A DNA stretch of 51,366 nucleotides from Branchiostoma floridae (taxonomy: Eukaryota > Chordata > Leptocardii > Amphioxiformes > Branchiostomatidae): positions 73,014 to 124,379 of the forward strand of contig NC_049992.1 in NCBI RefSeq assembly GCF_000003815.2, in the 5' to 3' direction. The translations under genes and the position numbers were made by a program. This document shows positions 22,594 to 32,793 of the stretch, in pieces. Position 1 is the stretch's first letter, and every line of letters begins with the position of its first letter. The notes below the pieces were generated by a model that had not been told where the DNA came from, ran no database searches, and was given only the letters and a program-made list of their open reading frames with translations.

Positions 22594-23225
22594 GTGAGTA
22601 CACACTTGTCACAGGATTTGCAGAGTATGAAGATGCTCAAATTGTGTCAAGATTTAGAGAAATAAAAATGAAAGGTTTGGTACAATAACTGATCCTGATT
22701 TGTCCTTCTAAAAAGCGCGTCAATTGATAGAGAATAGTTGAAGAAGCATATATACATCCCGTGTACTGTCATTTATACAGCAAAAAGGACATCTACATGC
22801 TGAATTTATTAATCTACCAATTATTTATCTACTTATTAAATTGTACCATGGTGGGTAGTTAGGCTGTGAAAGTTCAGAAAAACATTTTGACAAGTGAGCT
22901 CTGTTTGGTTATCAGGATGATAAGGCTAATCAAGATAGTGGAACTTTACTTTAGAACGGCAGGGATTTCATCACCCTTTCTATCCATTTACTGGTGGTCA
23001 CTCAGTGGTATCAACAGTAAATATACGTACGGCACATCAAAGACTGAGTTATCAGAGGGTATTCATGGGGAATTTCACGAGTATACAATGTCAGTGTAAG
23101 AACATAGCAAAAGGTAGGATTAGCGAAAGCGATCTCGAACCAGGATAGCCGAACTAAATATTTTACTGGTCTTAACAGAGAAGGCGGAAAATATGGACAT
23201 TATTTACCTGGGAAAAAGTTTCCTC
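22594..23225. other. intron or intergenic, no feature seen
   Basis: No exon with paired splice sites and similarity to the array was found. The reading frame at 22866-23099 is unrecognised and lacks support. Confidence 0.4.
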
Positions 23226-23234
23226 TAGCTCATT

Positions 23235-23400
23235 GTACAATGGACCTTGGACCACGGGTTAACGTCCCGTCCAAAGGACTGTGAACCTTTCCAGCAGCGT
23301 GCGTGTCGGGTGACTGATAACACTCGGGAATCGAACCTTCAATCTCTTGATCCACATGCAGGGTACTAGACTAGAACGCACGCGCTAGGACTAAGCACGC
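23235..23400 (-). mobile_element. tRNA-derived SINE fragment
   Basis: On the - strand the sequence reads GGTTCGATTCCCGAG (rc of about 23322-23336), a perfect Pol III B box. The tail 'ggacgggacgttaacccg' follows, a kind of tail I associate with invertebrate SINEs. A possible A-box region lies at about 23375-23400. It is a SINE remnant rather than a functional tRNA, since no cloverleaf can be drawn. Confidence 0.5.
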
Positions 23401-23811
23401 GCTAGAAGACGTGATAGAACAATCCAGAATAATTCTATGATGCACAACACAAATGACAATAGTATTGTCATATGGGTTGATGATATAAAACTATGTTATA
23501 CTAAGATTGATAATGTAAAACTATGCTATACTACTACATTCAATTGCTGATGGACTATGTACAAGTAACTGGGGACTTTGAAAGGCATGAAAAAGACCAT
23601 AAAAAGGCTAGGTATACTAAGTACTTGTCTGTCGCTATGTAGCAATCCTCACAATATTATCATGCACAGCCATTGCCAGTATATGATTGATAAAATAAGA
23701 CTGCAAGTTTGGGAATGAAAAAGGTACCATATCATGTAAACGTGATGTATTTCTTACCAGAGAAAGTCTGTTATATATATATATACTAAATACTAGGCTA
23801 TCGCTTTGCAG

Positions 23812-23912
23812 AAATCATCACAATCGAGAAGAAGAAAGGTGACCATGCAGTGGATGGACAGAATCAGAAGTGGCGTTCCACAGGACTGTTCCCCGTATAC
23901 TTTTTCACAAAG
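23812..23912 (+). CDS. gene C, candidate small exon
   Basis: A 101-nt stretch between acceptor tatcgctttgcag and donor CAAAG|GTGAGA. It is open in two frames. One frame fits the phase chain from 21901-22593 (phase 0) to 24053 (phase 2) but reads a basic, unremarkable peptide. The other reads EKKKGDHAVDGQNQKW and looks more protein-like but does not fit the phases. No similarity to genes A or B was seen. Confidence 0.35.
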
Positions 23913-24052
23913 GTGAGAAAAATTGTTCCAAAGGACGAAAACTGCGTTATCGATATAGACTGAGTTATCGTGTGTATTTTGCAGATTAAAAGAATTTTTA
24001 CAATGCAATAGTAATGATGATAATATGCCAAACAATTTTACCTCTTTTGTAG

Positions 24053-24121
24053 CAAAATGGCGGATGAAGAAATAGCCAGTACCGCAATTGGATCAAATGA
24101 ACAAAAGAGCCTAACAGACAG
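24053..24121 (+). CDS. gene C, upstream exon (alternative start at 24057)
   Basis: The acceptor is cctcttttgtag|C and the donor ACAG|GTAGGT (phase 2). It contains ATG at 24057 (MADEEIASTAIGSNEQKSLT, then DR). It can serve as a first coding exon (24057-24121) or as an internal phase-2 exon (24053-24121). It ends in -DR like the equivalent exons of genes A and B. Confidence 0.55.
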
Positions 24122-24235
24122 GTAGGTGAACTATATATTATTGTATAGAAATCAAATGATAGATAATCTCGAAATAAGATTAGTCAAGCGAACTTCCATT
24201 TTATTTAACTCTCCGTATTTCTCCGTCTATTTCAG

Positions 24236-24342
24236 TCAGTACAAAGACCACCTTAAGAAGGGTGACTCCTCTCTTGCCAGGGCAGACCTGGACTCAGCAG
24301 AGCAGCATTTTGCAGATGCACTCAAGATGGTACATGTCAGAG
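24236..24342 (+). CDS. gene C, shared 107-nt exon
   Basis: Acceptor ccgtctatttcag|T and donor AGAG|GTAAGA. It reads [20 protein letters not shown] and then [15 protein letters not shown]. Length and phases are the same as in genes A and B. Confidence 0.87.
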
Positions 24343-24485
24343 GTAAGACATAATCTTTAATAGCAATCTAAAGAGTAAACATTGACTTGTAAAAATTAAA
24401 CATTGACTGAAGGAACACAAAGGTGGATAATTTTACTGTAAGAATTTTCCTCTTGGATGATTGTAATTCAAGTGATTTTATCTAG

Positions 24486-27063
24486 ATTCCACAGCTCAGC
24501 AGTACCAGAGAGAGGTGGAGCCCCTGTGTAAGTTGGGGGATGTCTACAGTAAGCGGGGTCAGCAGACAGGAGACGGGGGAGACTTTGTCAAAGCAGCAGC
24601 GCTCTACAATGCAGCAATAGCCAGGTCTAAAGATAAACTCTTCAATGGTAAGATGCTAACAGCTGTTAAAGAAGTAGAAAGCTCATTTCTCAAATGTACC
24701 TTAGGTAATCCTTGTATGATCGGCCAAGATGACACAGAAAAACACAAGAAACAGCTGAAGGAGATGCGGGACCAGATCAAGCTGGAGATGGAAACCATTG
24801 ACCAGCAGCTGGATCCCTATGTACATGATGAGGATGACCCACGTGTCAAAGAGATAGAGGCAAAACGAGCTCAGGCTGTCAGGCACTTGTTTGAGAACAT
24901 TGCACGACAAAGGAAGGAGTTCATCAGCCAGCTTGTAGAAGAGTGTATTGGGTTAATGGGTCCCCCTCCCTGTAAGTATGCGCTGATAGGTTTGGGTTCT
25001 CAGGCCACTGGACTGGTAACTCCATACTCAGACCTGGAGTTTGCCATCTTGGTAGAGGAAGAAAGTGAACAATGTTTTGAGTATTTCCGCAAACTCACCC
25101 ACTATCTACACCTCAAGGTGGTCAACCTAGGAGAAACCATTCTCCCAGCACTGGGAATAAAATCTCTCAATGACTTCTACTCAGAGAATCCCCTTGACAA
25201 CTGGTACTATGACTCTGTTACACCACGTGGGTTTGCATTTGATGGCTCCATGCCAAAGGCAAGCAAGACTCCGCTGGGCAGGCAGGGAACAAGGAACGAT
25301 CCACCACGTGAACTTATCTGCACCCCAAGCAACATGGTTTCAAAACTTCAAACAGATGTCACATTGTACCTGAAGGAAGGATATCACCTTGCCAGTATCT
25401 TAAGAAACCCATGCCTGATAGCAGGAGACCAGGATTTGATTGACACGTTCAAGAGGGCGGCAGCAAAGATATTGCAAGAAGATGGGGGTAGGATTGCTCA
25501 ACAACTGGCACAGGAGGCACTGAAAGAAAATATCACAAGGAATAGTCTTAACAAAGCAGTTACAGCAAGTTTAATTGATGTAAAGAAGGAAATCTACCGC
25601 TTCCCAGCTGTAGCAGTCGACTGCTTGGCACTTTCTTCATGCATAGTACCTACCACAGTTTGGGAGACAATAGAAGAAATGGAACAGCAGCAAGTGATCA
25701 GTCCCAACAATGCACACCACCTGACAGTGCTTACCAGCATCTCAGCAGAACTCAGGCTCAAAACCTACATTGCAAATGGTGGACAGAAGGAAAACCTGTC
25801 AGCTTTGGCCTCAATGGAAACAACATCACCTGTACGTGGAAACCACTCGGCCTTACGTTCCAATAATGAAGAAGTCCAAACAGTTTCAACTACGAGAGTG
25901 TTCCATGTACAAAATGAAAAGCAGCTTTTGAGATATTATCATACAGCAGTTCCTCTTAGAAGAGCGTTGGCCCAATGGTCTGGAAAGAAAGTTCTACATC
26001 CATGCAATGATTTCTATGATGTTTCTCCGCGAGTACAGGGAGTTATGTACTTTGAGCTGTGCAAATATAGTATGGCTATCAATTACTTTAATGAGGCCCT
26101 GAAGAAAGCTGAAGATACTGACATTGACATTGAGCTGTTTCTCTCATTTGAGCTGTTTAAGAATCTTGGAGATGCTTGGATCAAAGTTGGTGATTTCCAT
26201 AAAGCAAAGGGTTACCTTGACCAAGCAGTGAAGATATACAGAACTGTCTATGGCCAGAGCAGGGCAGATCCTGATCTTGCTGTCAAGCTAGGGTTAGTCT
26301 GGCACAAATTGGGTGATTACAGAAAAGCAATCATCCACTATGAACAGTCACTGGAAATGTACAGGACTATCTATGGTCGGAACACACCAGAGCCTTGTAT
26401 TATACTGTATAACAACTTGGGTCTAGCCTGTCACGATATGGGTGAATACAAGAAAGCTATTGAATACTACCAACAAGGCCTAAACTATTGCAAAAGAATG
26501 TTTCGTCACGGCGGAACGCATCCTGAAATTGCAGTCTTGCTTAATAATCTGGGCGGATCCTGGAACGTCATTGGTGAGTACAGAAAAGCGATCAGCTACC
26601 ATGAGCAGGCGCTGCAGATGAGGAAGCGCATCTACGGTCAAATGTCGGCACATCCAGACATCACCACGTCACTTAGCTACCTGGGGTCCGACTGGCGTTC
26701 TCTCGGTGATTACAAGAAAGCAATCTGGTACCATGAACAAGCTCTGCAGATGTACAAACGCATCCATGGCCAGAGTGCAGAACATCCAGAGATTGCCGTC
26801 ACAATCAGCAACATAGGGGGGGTCTGGGAAGCTCGTGGTGACCACAGGAAAGCGATCAGTCACTTTGAAGAGGCACTGAAGATGCTCAGAAGTATATTTG
26901 GCCAGACTGTTGAAAATCCCGACATTGCGATCCTACTTAACAACCTTGGGAATAATCATTTAGCGCTTGGTAATCACAGGGGAGCAATCAGCTACTTGGA
27001 ACGGGCACTCCATATGTACAGACGTATGTATGGTGAAAGTCGCTGTACATCCTCAAATTGCCA
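24486..27063 (+). CDS. gene C, large exon: DUF294-type nucleotidyltransferase-TPR protein (3' end in gap)
   Basis: It starts at acceptor gattttatctag|AT, phase 1. It has the same domain order as genes A and B: TPR-like start, coiled coil, nucleotidyltransferase with LGSQATG (about 24994-25014) and SDLE (about 25028-25039), DUF294_C-like domain ending [13 protein letters not shown], and at least eight well-kept TPRs up to the gap at 27064. The enzyme half is near-identical in DNA sequence to A and B. The linker before the TPRs ([20 protein letters not shown]) is complete here and resembles gene A. One extra C near 27041 shifts the frame about 20 nt before the gap. The expected repeat (AVHPQIA) continues in the next frame, so a sequence error at the contig end is likely. 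The stop codon is not seen. Confidence 0.88.
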
Positions 27064-27311
27064 NNNNNNNNNNNNNNNNNNNNNNNNNNNNNNNNNNNNN
27101 NNNNNNNNNNNNNNNNNNNNNNNNNNNNNNNNNNNNNNNNNNNNNNNNNNNNNNNNNNNNNNNNNNNNNNNNNNNNNNNNNNNNNNNNNNNNNNNNNNNN
27201 NNNNNNNNNNNNNNNNNNNNNNNNNNNNNNNNNNNNNNNNNNNNNNNNNNNNNNNNNNNNNNNNNNNNNNNNNNNNNNNNNNNNNNNNNNNNNNNNNNNN
27301 NNNNNNNNNNN
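27064..27311. other. assembly gap (248 N)
   Basis: It probably contains the last TPR or TPRs and the stop codon of gene C. The sequence after it ('ccagcagatgtatggcatttgg') resembles the 3' flanks of genes A and B. Confidence 0.9.
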
Positions 27312-27499
27312 TCTTATCTCCAGCAGATGTATGGCATTTGGCTTGTTAAACTATCACATCTATGTTCAGCCTTTCCAGTATTGTTTTGTTTTCACTGCAA
27401 GACTCTGTTGCAAAGAAGCGAAATCATTGTACAATCAAACCCAGCCAACCAACCAACCGGTGCAGACAACCTCACCTCACCTCACCTCACCTAGTCCCA

Positions 27500-28290
27500 T
27501 CCTTATCAGGAGGGTCGGGGACTATGGTTGCCTCTAGCACAACCATCTCAACCATATTCAACAGCCCTGTCCTATTTTACATGGTTAATACCTTCTTGTC
27601 AGGAGCAACTATTCCTACCCAACCTTTACCAATCAGTTTTTAAAACCAAAGAGTGCTTGTTGGGACCATATTCCAAGTCCTTCTACAACAGCAGTTTCTT
27701 TCCCCGGACAGCCAAATTATGGAACTCTCTCGACGAGACTGTTTCCCTCCTGTCTACAACTTATCAGCCTTCAAAACAAATGTCCACAGCTATCTCCGTG
27801 TACATTTGAATTTCCAACTTCTTTTTTTATCTACTCAGTGGTCACCACGTAACAAGACCCGAAGGCCACTCGAGGTTACGGGTTACATGATTGTAACTGT
27901 AACAGTACCTCTTCGCCCTAGGTCATAGGCATCATGATTGAGACCAGCCCAGTTGCTCACTATGAGTGAGGACTAACTGACCCAATAGGCGAAGCAGGGG
28001 TTACGAAGGATGCTCGGGAGATTCCCTACCCCATTTGTTGTCTCGTCATCTTTGTTCGTTGCCTTGAAGTGGTCTAATGATCTTGCTCTGAACAATCTCG
28101 TTAAAAATTGAGCCGCATCGTCCTCGGCGGCCCAGTGTATTAGGGAGCGTCAAGTGTCAAATCTCTGCACGTTAAAGAACCCAACAAACTTGTAGAAATG
28201 AGTTACTAGGGGTGACGCGTTGTGCTTGGTTAAGAATACGTGAGCCGTAGCGAAGCCGCTTTGCATTAGTAGCTAGGTTCGACCACCTTG
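27500..28290 (+). mobile_element. LINE 3' end (5'-truncated)
   Basis: The frame around 27640-27760 reads YSKSFYNSSFFPRTAKLWNS, the signature C-terminus of CR1/RTE-type reverse transcriptases. It is followed by a long 3' tail that includes 'gcacgttaaagaaccc' (about 28167). It ends near the (GA)n at 28309. No upstream RT domain is present, so it is a dead fragment. Confidence 0.6.
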
Positions 28291-28306
28291 ACCTTGACTA
28301 TTATTT

Positions 28307-28308
<2 letters not shown>

Positions 28309-28366
<58 letters not shown>
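28309..28366. repeat. (GA)n microsatellite
   Basis: About 29 uninterrupted GA units. Confidence 0.98.
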
Positions 28367-28369
<3 letters not shown>

Positions 28370-29872
28370 AGAAAACCATCTGCTTTGGGATAGGTAAATT
28401 AAATTGCACACGCGGGTAAGATGCAGTGTGTTTTTTGTCAAAGGGAAGGCCCCTAACTTGTACACAGTTCTTATCCAGACCCTTCTTTGTACAAATCCAT
28501 ACATGTTTGTCTCAGGGGTTCAATCTTCTTTCTTTCGATCAGCCATTGACTGCAATGAGTTTGCAGTTAGGTTAGGTTGATCGACATCAACATTTAATGT
28601 CGTGTAGGGTACTTTTCCCAGAGTTTCTCCATAGAAATATCTTTCATAATACTCTGTAAGATTTTTTCCAATGTTACTTGATATACTTACAATGCATTAG
28701 TATTAAAGGGTTGGTGAGTTTGCACATGTAGTCCCTGTTTGGTTTATGGCATGCTGGTAGCATACTGTGTTACTATTTGTATTGTAAGGCGTCAATTATG
28801 TACATGACAAAAGTATACTGCTAGTGTACTGTGTTACTATTTGTATTGGAATGGGTATATTGTATGCATGACAAAAGTATGTTGAATGTTATAACTTTAC
28901 TGTACGGCAAGTCAAATTTACTTTTATGTTACTATGAATTAGAAAGGATACAGTAGATTCTATACAATATACAGTAAAGCAAAAGTGTATAAATTAAGTT
29001 TAAGTGTTGTAACTTTAGTACGAGATAATCGTTACCTGCATACTAGTATATTGAAGTGTACAAAATGTATATAAATATCAAATACACTAAGGTAAAATTA
29101 ATAAACTTCAGTTAAGTGTTTACAAGCCGATGATATAGCCAACAACAGTTGTTAGTAAATGTTGATGATTGTTAGTTTATCAGAACAAGTTTTGAAGTTT
29201 TTCTCCAGGGTGAAATTGTAAAAGGAACATTTAAGAATGTCTTGTGATATGCTCCAAACCGTAGCACCAGGAAGATATGGTCTGAGGAATATGTTAGATG
29301 GTCATGTCAGACATACTGTGCCATACTACATACTATGCCATTTCTTAGTCACGTGCAAGGAAACTCACACACATACGCAACACGACTATCGCCAGCTAAG
29401 TCAACTAGAAGTTACGTAAAACGTGACATTAGAATTGCATGTGGAATCAATTTTTCGAGCATTAGATATTCATTGTCTGCGGCTGCCGTGCATATTTCAC
29501 AGACCTCTTCACTGTGTTGCTTGAAATGAGCACTGAAAGAGATTACATGGACGGTGACTGGAAAGTACAACATACAATGTAATTGCAAAAAAACTGGATG
29601 CATGTGTGTCTTATATACAGGAGAAATAAAAACGGAAGACGATACCGTTGATATAGATATCTTTTATTCATCATGCATATCTTTACACAATTTTGACACA
29701 TGCAATCTAACAAATGGCACAAGCGATGCAATTTATGATTACTTTATTGTTAGCAGCTTTAATTTACCACCACCCTCTCGCCCCTTCTCGTGTATGATTA
29801 GCGTTACAAATTAAATGCAGATTTTACCATTTTCGAAAATAATTTCATCAGGTTGGTACATCATACTATAGA
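28367..29872. other. intergenic, start of the second tandem array; no gene
   Basis: The part from about 29237 matches about 40930-41235 and 47860-47990 ('cttagtcac.t.caaggaa.ctcacaca' and 'atgagcactgaaagagattacatgg'). It therefore belongs to the duplicated unit. The conserved ATG block codes for only eight shared residues before the copies diverge, so it is not called as a gene. Confidence 0.45.
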
Positions 29873-30147
29873 ACATAGGAGTTTTCTTTGACACAACCAG
29901 TCTTTCTCACCTGCTGACGTTTCGATGTCTACCAGACATCTTCTTCAGAGCTTCTAACTGGATTTCTGCTTCTCGTTATATGTAGCCACGTTTGGGATAG
30001 TGTTCTCGCCGCAAAAGCGAACCTACATCGGCTACATATAGCGGCGAGAATCAGAACTCCAGTTAGAAGCTCTAAGGAAGATGTCTGACAGACACCGAAA
30101 CGTCAGCAGGTGAGAAAAAACTGGTTGTGTAAAAGAAAACCACTATG
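29873..30147. mobile_element. foldback MITE
   Basis: Left arm 'gttttctttgacacaaccag' (29881-29900) pairs with right arm 'ctggttgtgtaaaagaaaac' (30121-30140). Pairing continues inward through 'cacctgctgacgtttcg...' and the central 'ctacatat' hairpin. It is present only in unit 1 of the array, so it inserted after the duplication. Confidence 0.8.
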
Positions 30148-30207
30148 TCCTAGGTTTTACCATTGATGAGAAGTGGAGAGACAGCATTTCATTCAATAAG
30201 GATCGTA

Positions 30208-30400
30208 CAGTTAGACCTGGTGGAGCTTACACCTTCCCTGATGCAGACTACCACCTCCAGTCACAAGCCACATTCAAACAGTCCCGCCAATTCTTACATA
30301 CATACACGTACAGTTACCCCCACCCTGTCCTGAGCAACCACCTGTCCTGCCAACAGTTTTCCTCAGTCCCTTATGTGGTTGATGAGTCCAGGTTTGACTG
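30208..30400. mobile_element. pogo-like MITE, TA target (unit 1 copy)
   Basis: Ends CAGTTAGACCTGG ... CCAGGTTTGACTG, flanked by TA (30206-30207 and 30401-30402). The same insertion with the same flanking DNA is at 42648-43024 and 48270-48752. It therefore predates the triplication. Confidence 0.7.
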
Positions 30401-30595
30401 TACGATAACACAATCATTTACCACAGCTTGAAGCCGTATGATTTCTTTCAAATTTAGTTGTTTTCATCAAATTTGAACTAAAATTTCAACACAACTTTCT
30501 TGCAACATTTCAAACTAGAACAGCCATAAGCTTTTAGATTAGTAGAATATCCTTTCTTAAGCTTAAGCACAAAATGCTGTAAATGGAAATATGCT

Positions 30596-30765
30596 GTGTA
30601 TTTTTGTGTATGTTTGTTTGTATATGTGTGATTCTGTGCTTGCATGTTTCTGTGTTTCTGCGTGTGTACGTCTGTGTGTGTCTCTACGTGTATTGTGTGT
30701 GTTTATGTGTGTGAATGTGTGTGCACGCATGTGTTTGTGTGTATGTTTGTGTGTATGTGTGTGTG
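30596..30765. repeat. GT-rich microsatellite
   Basis: An imperfect (TG)n tract with TGTTTG/TGTATG interruptions. Counterparts are at 43254-43376 and 48988-49034, with very different purity and length. Confidence 0.9.
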
Positions 30766-30969
30766 AAACGGAAACCGAGGGGTCACCATTAAATACAATA
30801 AATACAGCAATCAATAATACGAACAAAGAAATGCTTCAAACTAAGCATGCGATGGCAAACTATAAGGCCATGTCTTGATTCCACGCTTTCTTCATATCAT
30901 CACCTGGAGGACCGGAGCCCCTGAAGCTCTTCCTGGGAGCTGAGGCCTACACCTCCCGGGGGCTGAGGC

Positions 30970-31143
30970 TTACACCTCCCGGGGGGCAGGCGGATATTTA
31001 CCGCTGAAGGTCTCGGAGCCTTCATCGTCTTGGTGTCGGCTGCTTTCGGTCACCTTGGTCGCCCTGTTCTCCGGAGCTGGGGTCGTTTCAGCAGGCGAAG
31101 CTACATCCTTTCCTCCGATGGTAGAGGTCTCGCCATTTTGAAC
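30970..31143 (-). CDS. secreted-family gene, copy 1, last exon
   Basis: The exon follows acceptor gcaccagacag|GT on the - strand. Two frames are open in all three copies. The frame that fits the phase-1 donor of exon 4 reads SKWRDLYHRRKGCSFAC and stops at TGA 31088-31090. The other frame reads QNGETSTIGGKDVASPAETT, continues with an acidic tail and stops at 30970-30972, but needs phase 0. Both are conserved in position in copies 2 and 3. I favour the phase-consistent frame as the end of the protein, with the longer conserved stretch as an alternative. Neither matches a family I know. Confidence 0.5.
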   Translation of the reverse strand, partial: VQNGETSTIGGKDVASPAETTPAPENRATKVTESSRHQDDEGSETFSGKYPPAPREV

Positions 31144-31434
31144 CTGTCTGGTGCGATCTTGAAGAGATAAACAAATAGTTTCATTTGTTTATTTGTTCAA
31201 AAGGAAAGAACATTATACATAATACGATAAATAATGAATAATAAAGGGAAAGTTTATTTCGCTTATCCTAGGACCTCTTCCTCTTTACTAAGAAAAAGTC
31301 TAGAAGACAAAAGTGAAAAGACGACGCTAGAATTTGGAGCTAGCATTTACACTTACATATTCACCTTTTTTCAGGTAGTCAGGAATATGATAATCCATAC
31401 AAATAAGTACGACGTAGCCAGCTACTCATTTCTA

Positions 31435-31560
31435 CACTCGTGTGGATTGGGGAAAGTCGTGTAAATAGCCTTTCCCAAGGGCATAGATTCGGTAGTATGG
31501 TAGGAGTTGAACCTCTAGGTTTAGAGCCAAACACCCTGGAAGTACGCCAAATGACCCCAC
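31435..31560 (-). mobile_element. tRNA-derived SINE fragment (unit 1)
   Basis: On the - strand it contains a B-box-like 'aggttcaactcctacc', an anticodon-stem-like 'ggctctaaacctagagg', and then a tail 'ttgggaaaggctatttacac' that recurs in units 2 and 3. It lies in the last intron of the gene, in the same orientation. Confidence 0.45.
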
Positions 31561-31575
31561 TTATACGCCTGTCTA

Positions 31576-31620
31576 GAATTAGAATAAGAATTAGAATTAG
31601 AATCAGAACTAGAATTAGAG
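31576..31620. repeat. (AGAATT)n-like hexanucleotide repeat
   Basis: Seven or so imperfect agaatt/agaata units between the SINE fragment and exon 4 of copy 1. Confidence 0.8.
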
Positions 31621-31635
31621 TAGAGTTGATATCAC

Positions 31636-31734
31636 CTTTAATCTTACTCCTCTTTTTGAAGCTGCAGAAGGCGACATCTCGCCAGACAGTCTCTCCCTCG
31701 GACGCTTCTCCCCTGAAGATCTTTTCATCTTCAA
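31636..31734 (-). CDS. secreted-family gene, copy 1, exon 4
   Basis: Acceptor ctttccctttacacag|TT and donor TTAAAG|GTGATA on the - strand. 99 nt, phase 1 in and phase 1 out. It reads VEDEKIFRGEASEGETVWRD and then VAFCSFKKRSKIKG. The family copies are 44361-44432 (27 nt shorter, in frame) and 50822-50920. The upstream intron holds the CR1/L2-group LINE in the opposite orientation. Confidence 0.7.
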
Positions 31735-32468
31735 CTGTGTAAAGGGAAAGACTGTTTTAAAACGATTAAAACTACCATTCTTTCCACTCATCCCCTTTCT
31801 CTCACTCTCCAAATCACCGGTCAGGTCAGAGGTCACCAAGATGGCTGCACACACTCAAATTCTTAGTAAGTGATTATTGTTTTCAATCTGCTAAAATCGT
31901 CAGCAAAACAAACCATCCAGGAGTGTTTGGTCTCACGATTTTCTCATTACCTATTGTAGAACACATCAAAGTGAAAATTTCTGAAAATTTTCCAGTTTAG
32001 GAAGATTTTATAGCCACCTTCATATTTCGTGGGGAGGGCGCCATCCATGCTGAGCTCTGATGCCTCTACCTTCAGCTGAGAGGTACTGACCGAGCCAACA
32101 ATCTTTTCAAAAACACCTGCACTTTAGTTCTCATCTTTGTGTGCTACTGGTTAGGTAGGTACGACACATTTATCCTGATTCTTTTGCCACTTAAGCTGGC
32201 TGGAGCATCGGATAGTGCCTCTCCGCGGCTCATTATGCTTGTTATGTAGATCTAAACTACTTTTAGCAACTGTAATTTTAACTATTAGAATTTTTGGTAA
32301 TATTCCCATGATAAGTTTTTAGAAATATCTCTTGTAATACGCAACAATTTGAGCAAATAGTTTTAAGTTATTATGTATTAGGTAATGTGCCTGAATGTGA
32401 ATCTAGCTAAGAGAGAGTAAAGTTTCGTTGCTGCTATTGTCTGCTTACATTGAGGATTTGCAAGTAAG

Positions 32469-32693
32469 ATGCCTTCGTTTGTCAGTCTGAATACTGCATG
32501 TATAGCATGCCTTTATGTATTGATACTTCTTTGTGGGGATATTGACACTAACCCTGGACCAACAGACCTACATTTGCCCAGGAAAGGCCTTCACTTGTGC
32601 CATCTGAACATTTGTAGCTTGAGAAATAAGACTCATGAACTGCAAGAGTTACTAGAACAGAACAGCTTTCACATAGTCGCACTGACTGAAACG
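32469..32693 (+). CDS. LINE ORF, N-terminal part: hydrophobic leader, 2A-like motif, start of endonuclease
   Basis: ATG at 32469. Residues 1-22 are hydrophobic (MPSFVSLNTACIACLYVLIL...). They are directly followed by the 2A-like motif GDIDTNPGP (32535-32561), matching the D-x-E/D-x-NPGP consensus, where ribosome skipping would occur between Gly and Pro. The first strand of an APE-type endonuclease follows (LCHLNICSLRNKTHEL...FHIVALTET). The frame then enters the gap. 2A-like motifs at the N-terminus of non-LTR retrotransposons of sea urchin and amphioxus are published. Activity of this one is inference. Confidence 0.85.
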
Positions 32694-32793
32694 NNNNNNN
32701 NNNNNNNNNNNNNNNNNNNNNNNNNNNNNNNNNNNNNNNNNNNNNNNNNNNNNNNNNNNNNNNNNNNNNNNNNNNNNNNNNNNNNNNNNNNNN

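Noticed and set aside
23235-23400. Possible functional tRNA gene
   Set aside because: It has a good B box, but no acceptor stem or anticodon arm can be formed, and the tail is SINE-like.
24515-24517. GTG codon as the start of the large exons (also 5442 and 15445)
   Set aside because: It is not a eukaryotic start. The frame continues upstream to a clear phase-1 acceptor that fits the donor of the shared 107-nt exon in all three genes.
30563-30878. Cys/Val-rich or His/Thr-rich frames near 30.6, 43.3 and 49.0 kb
   Set aside because: They are translations of GT/AC microsatellite that differ completely between the three units.
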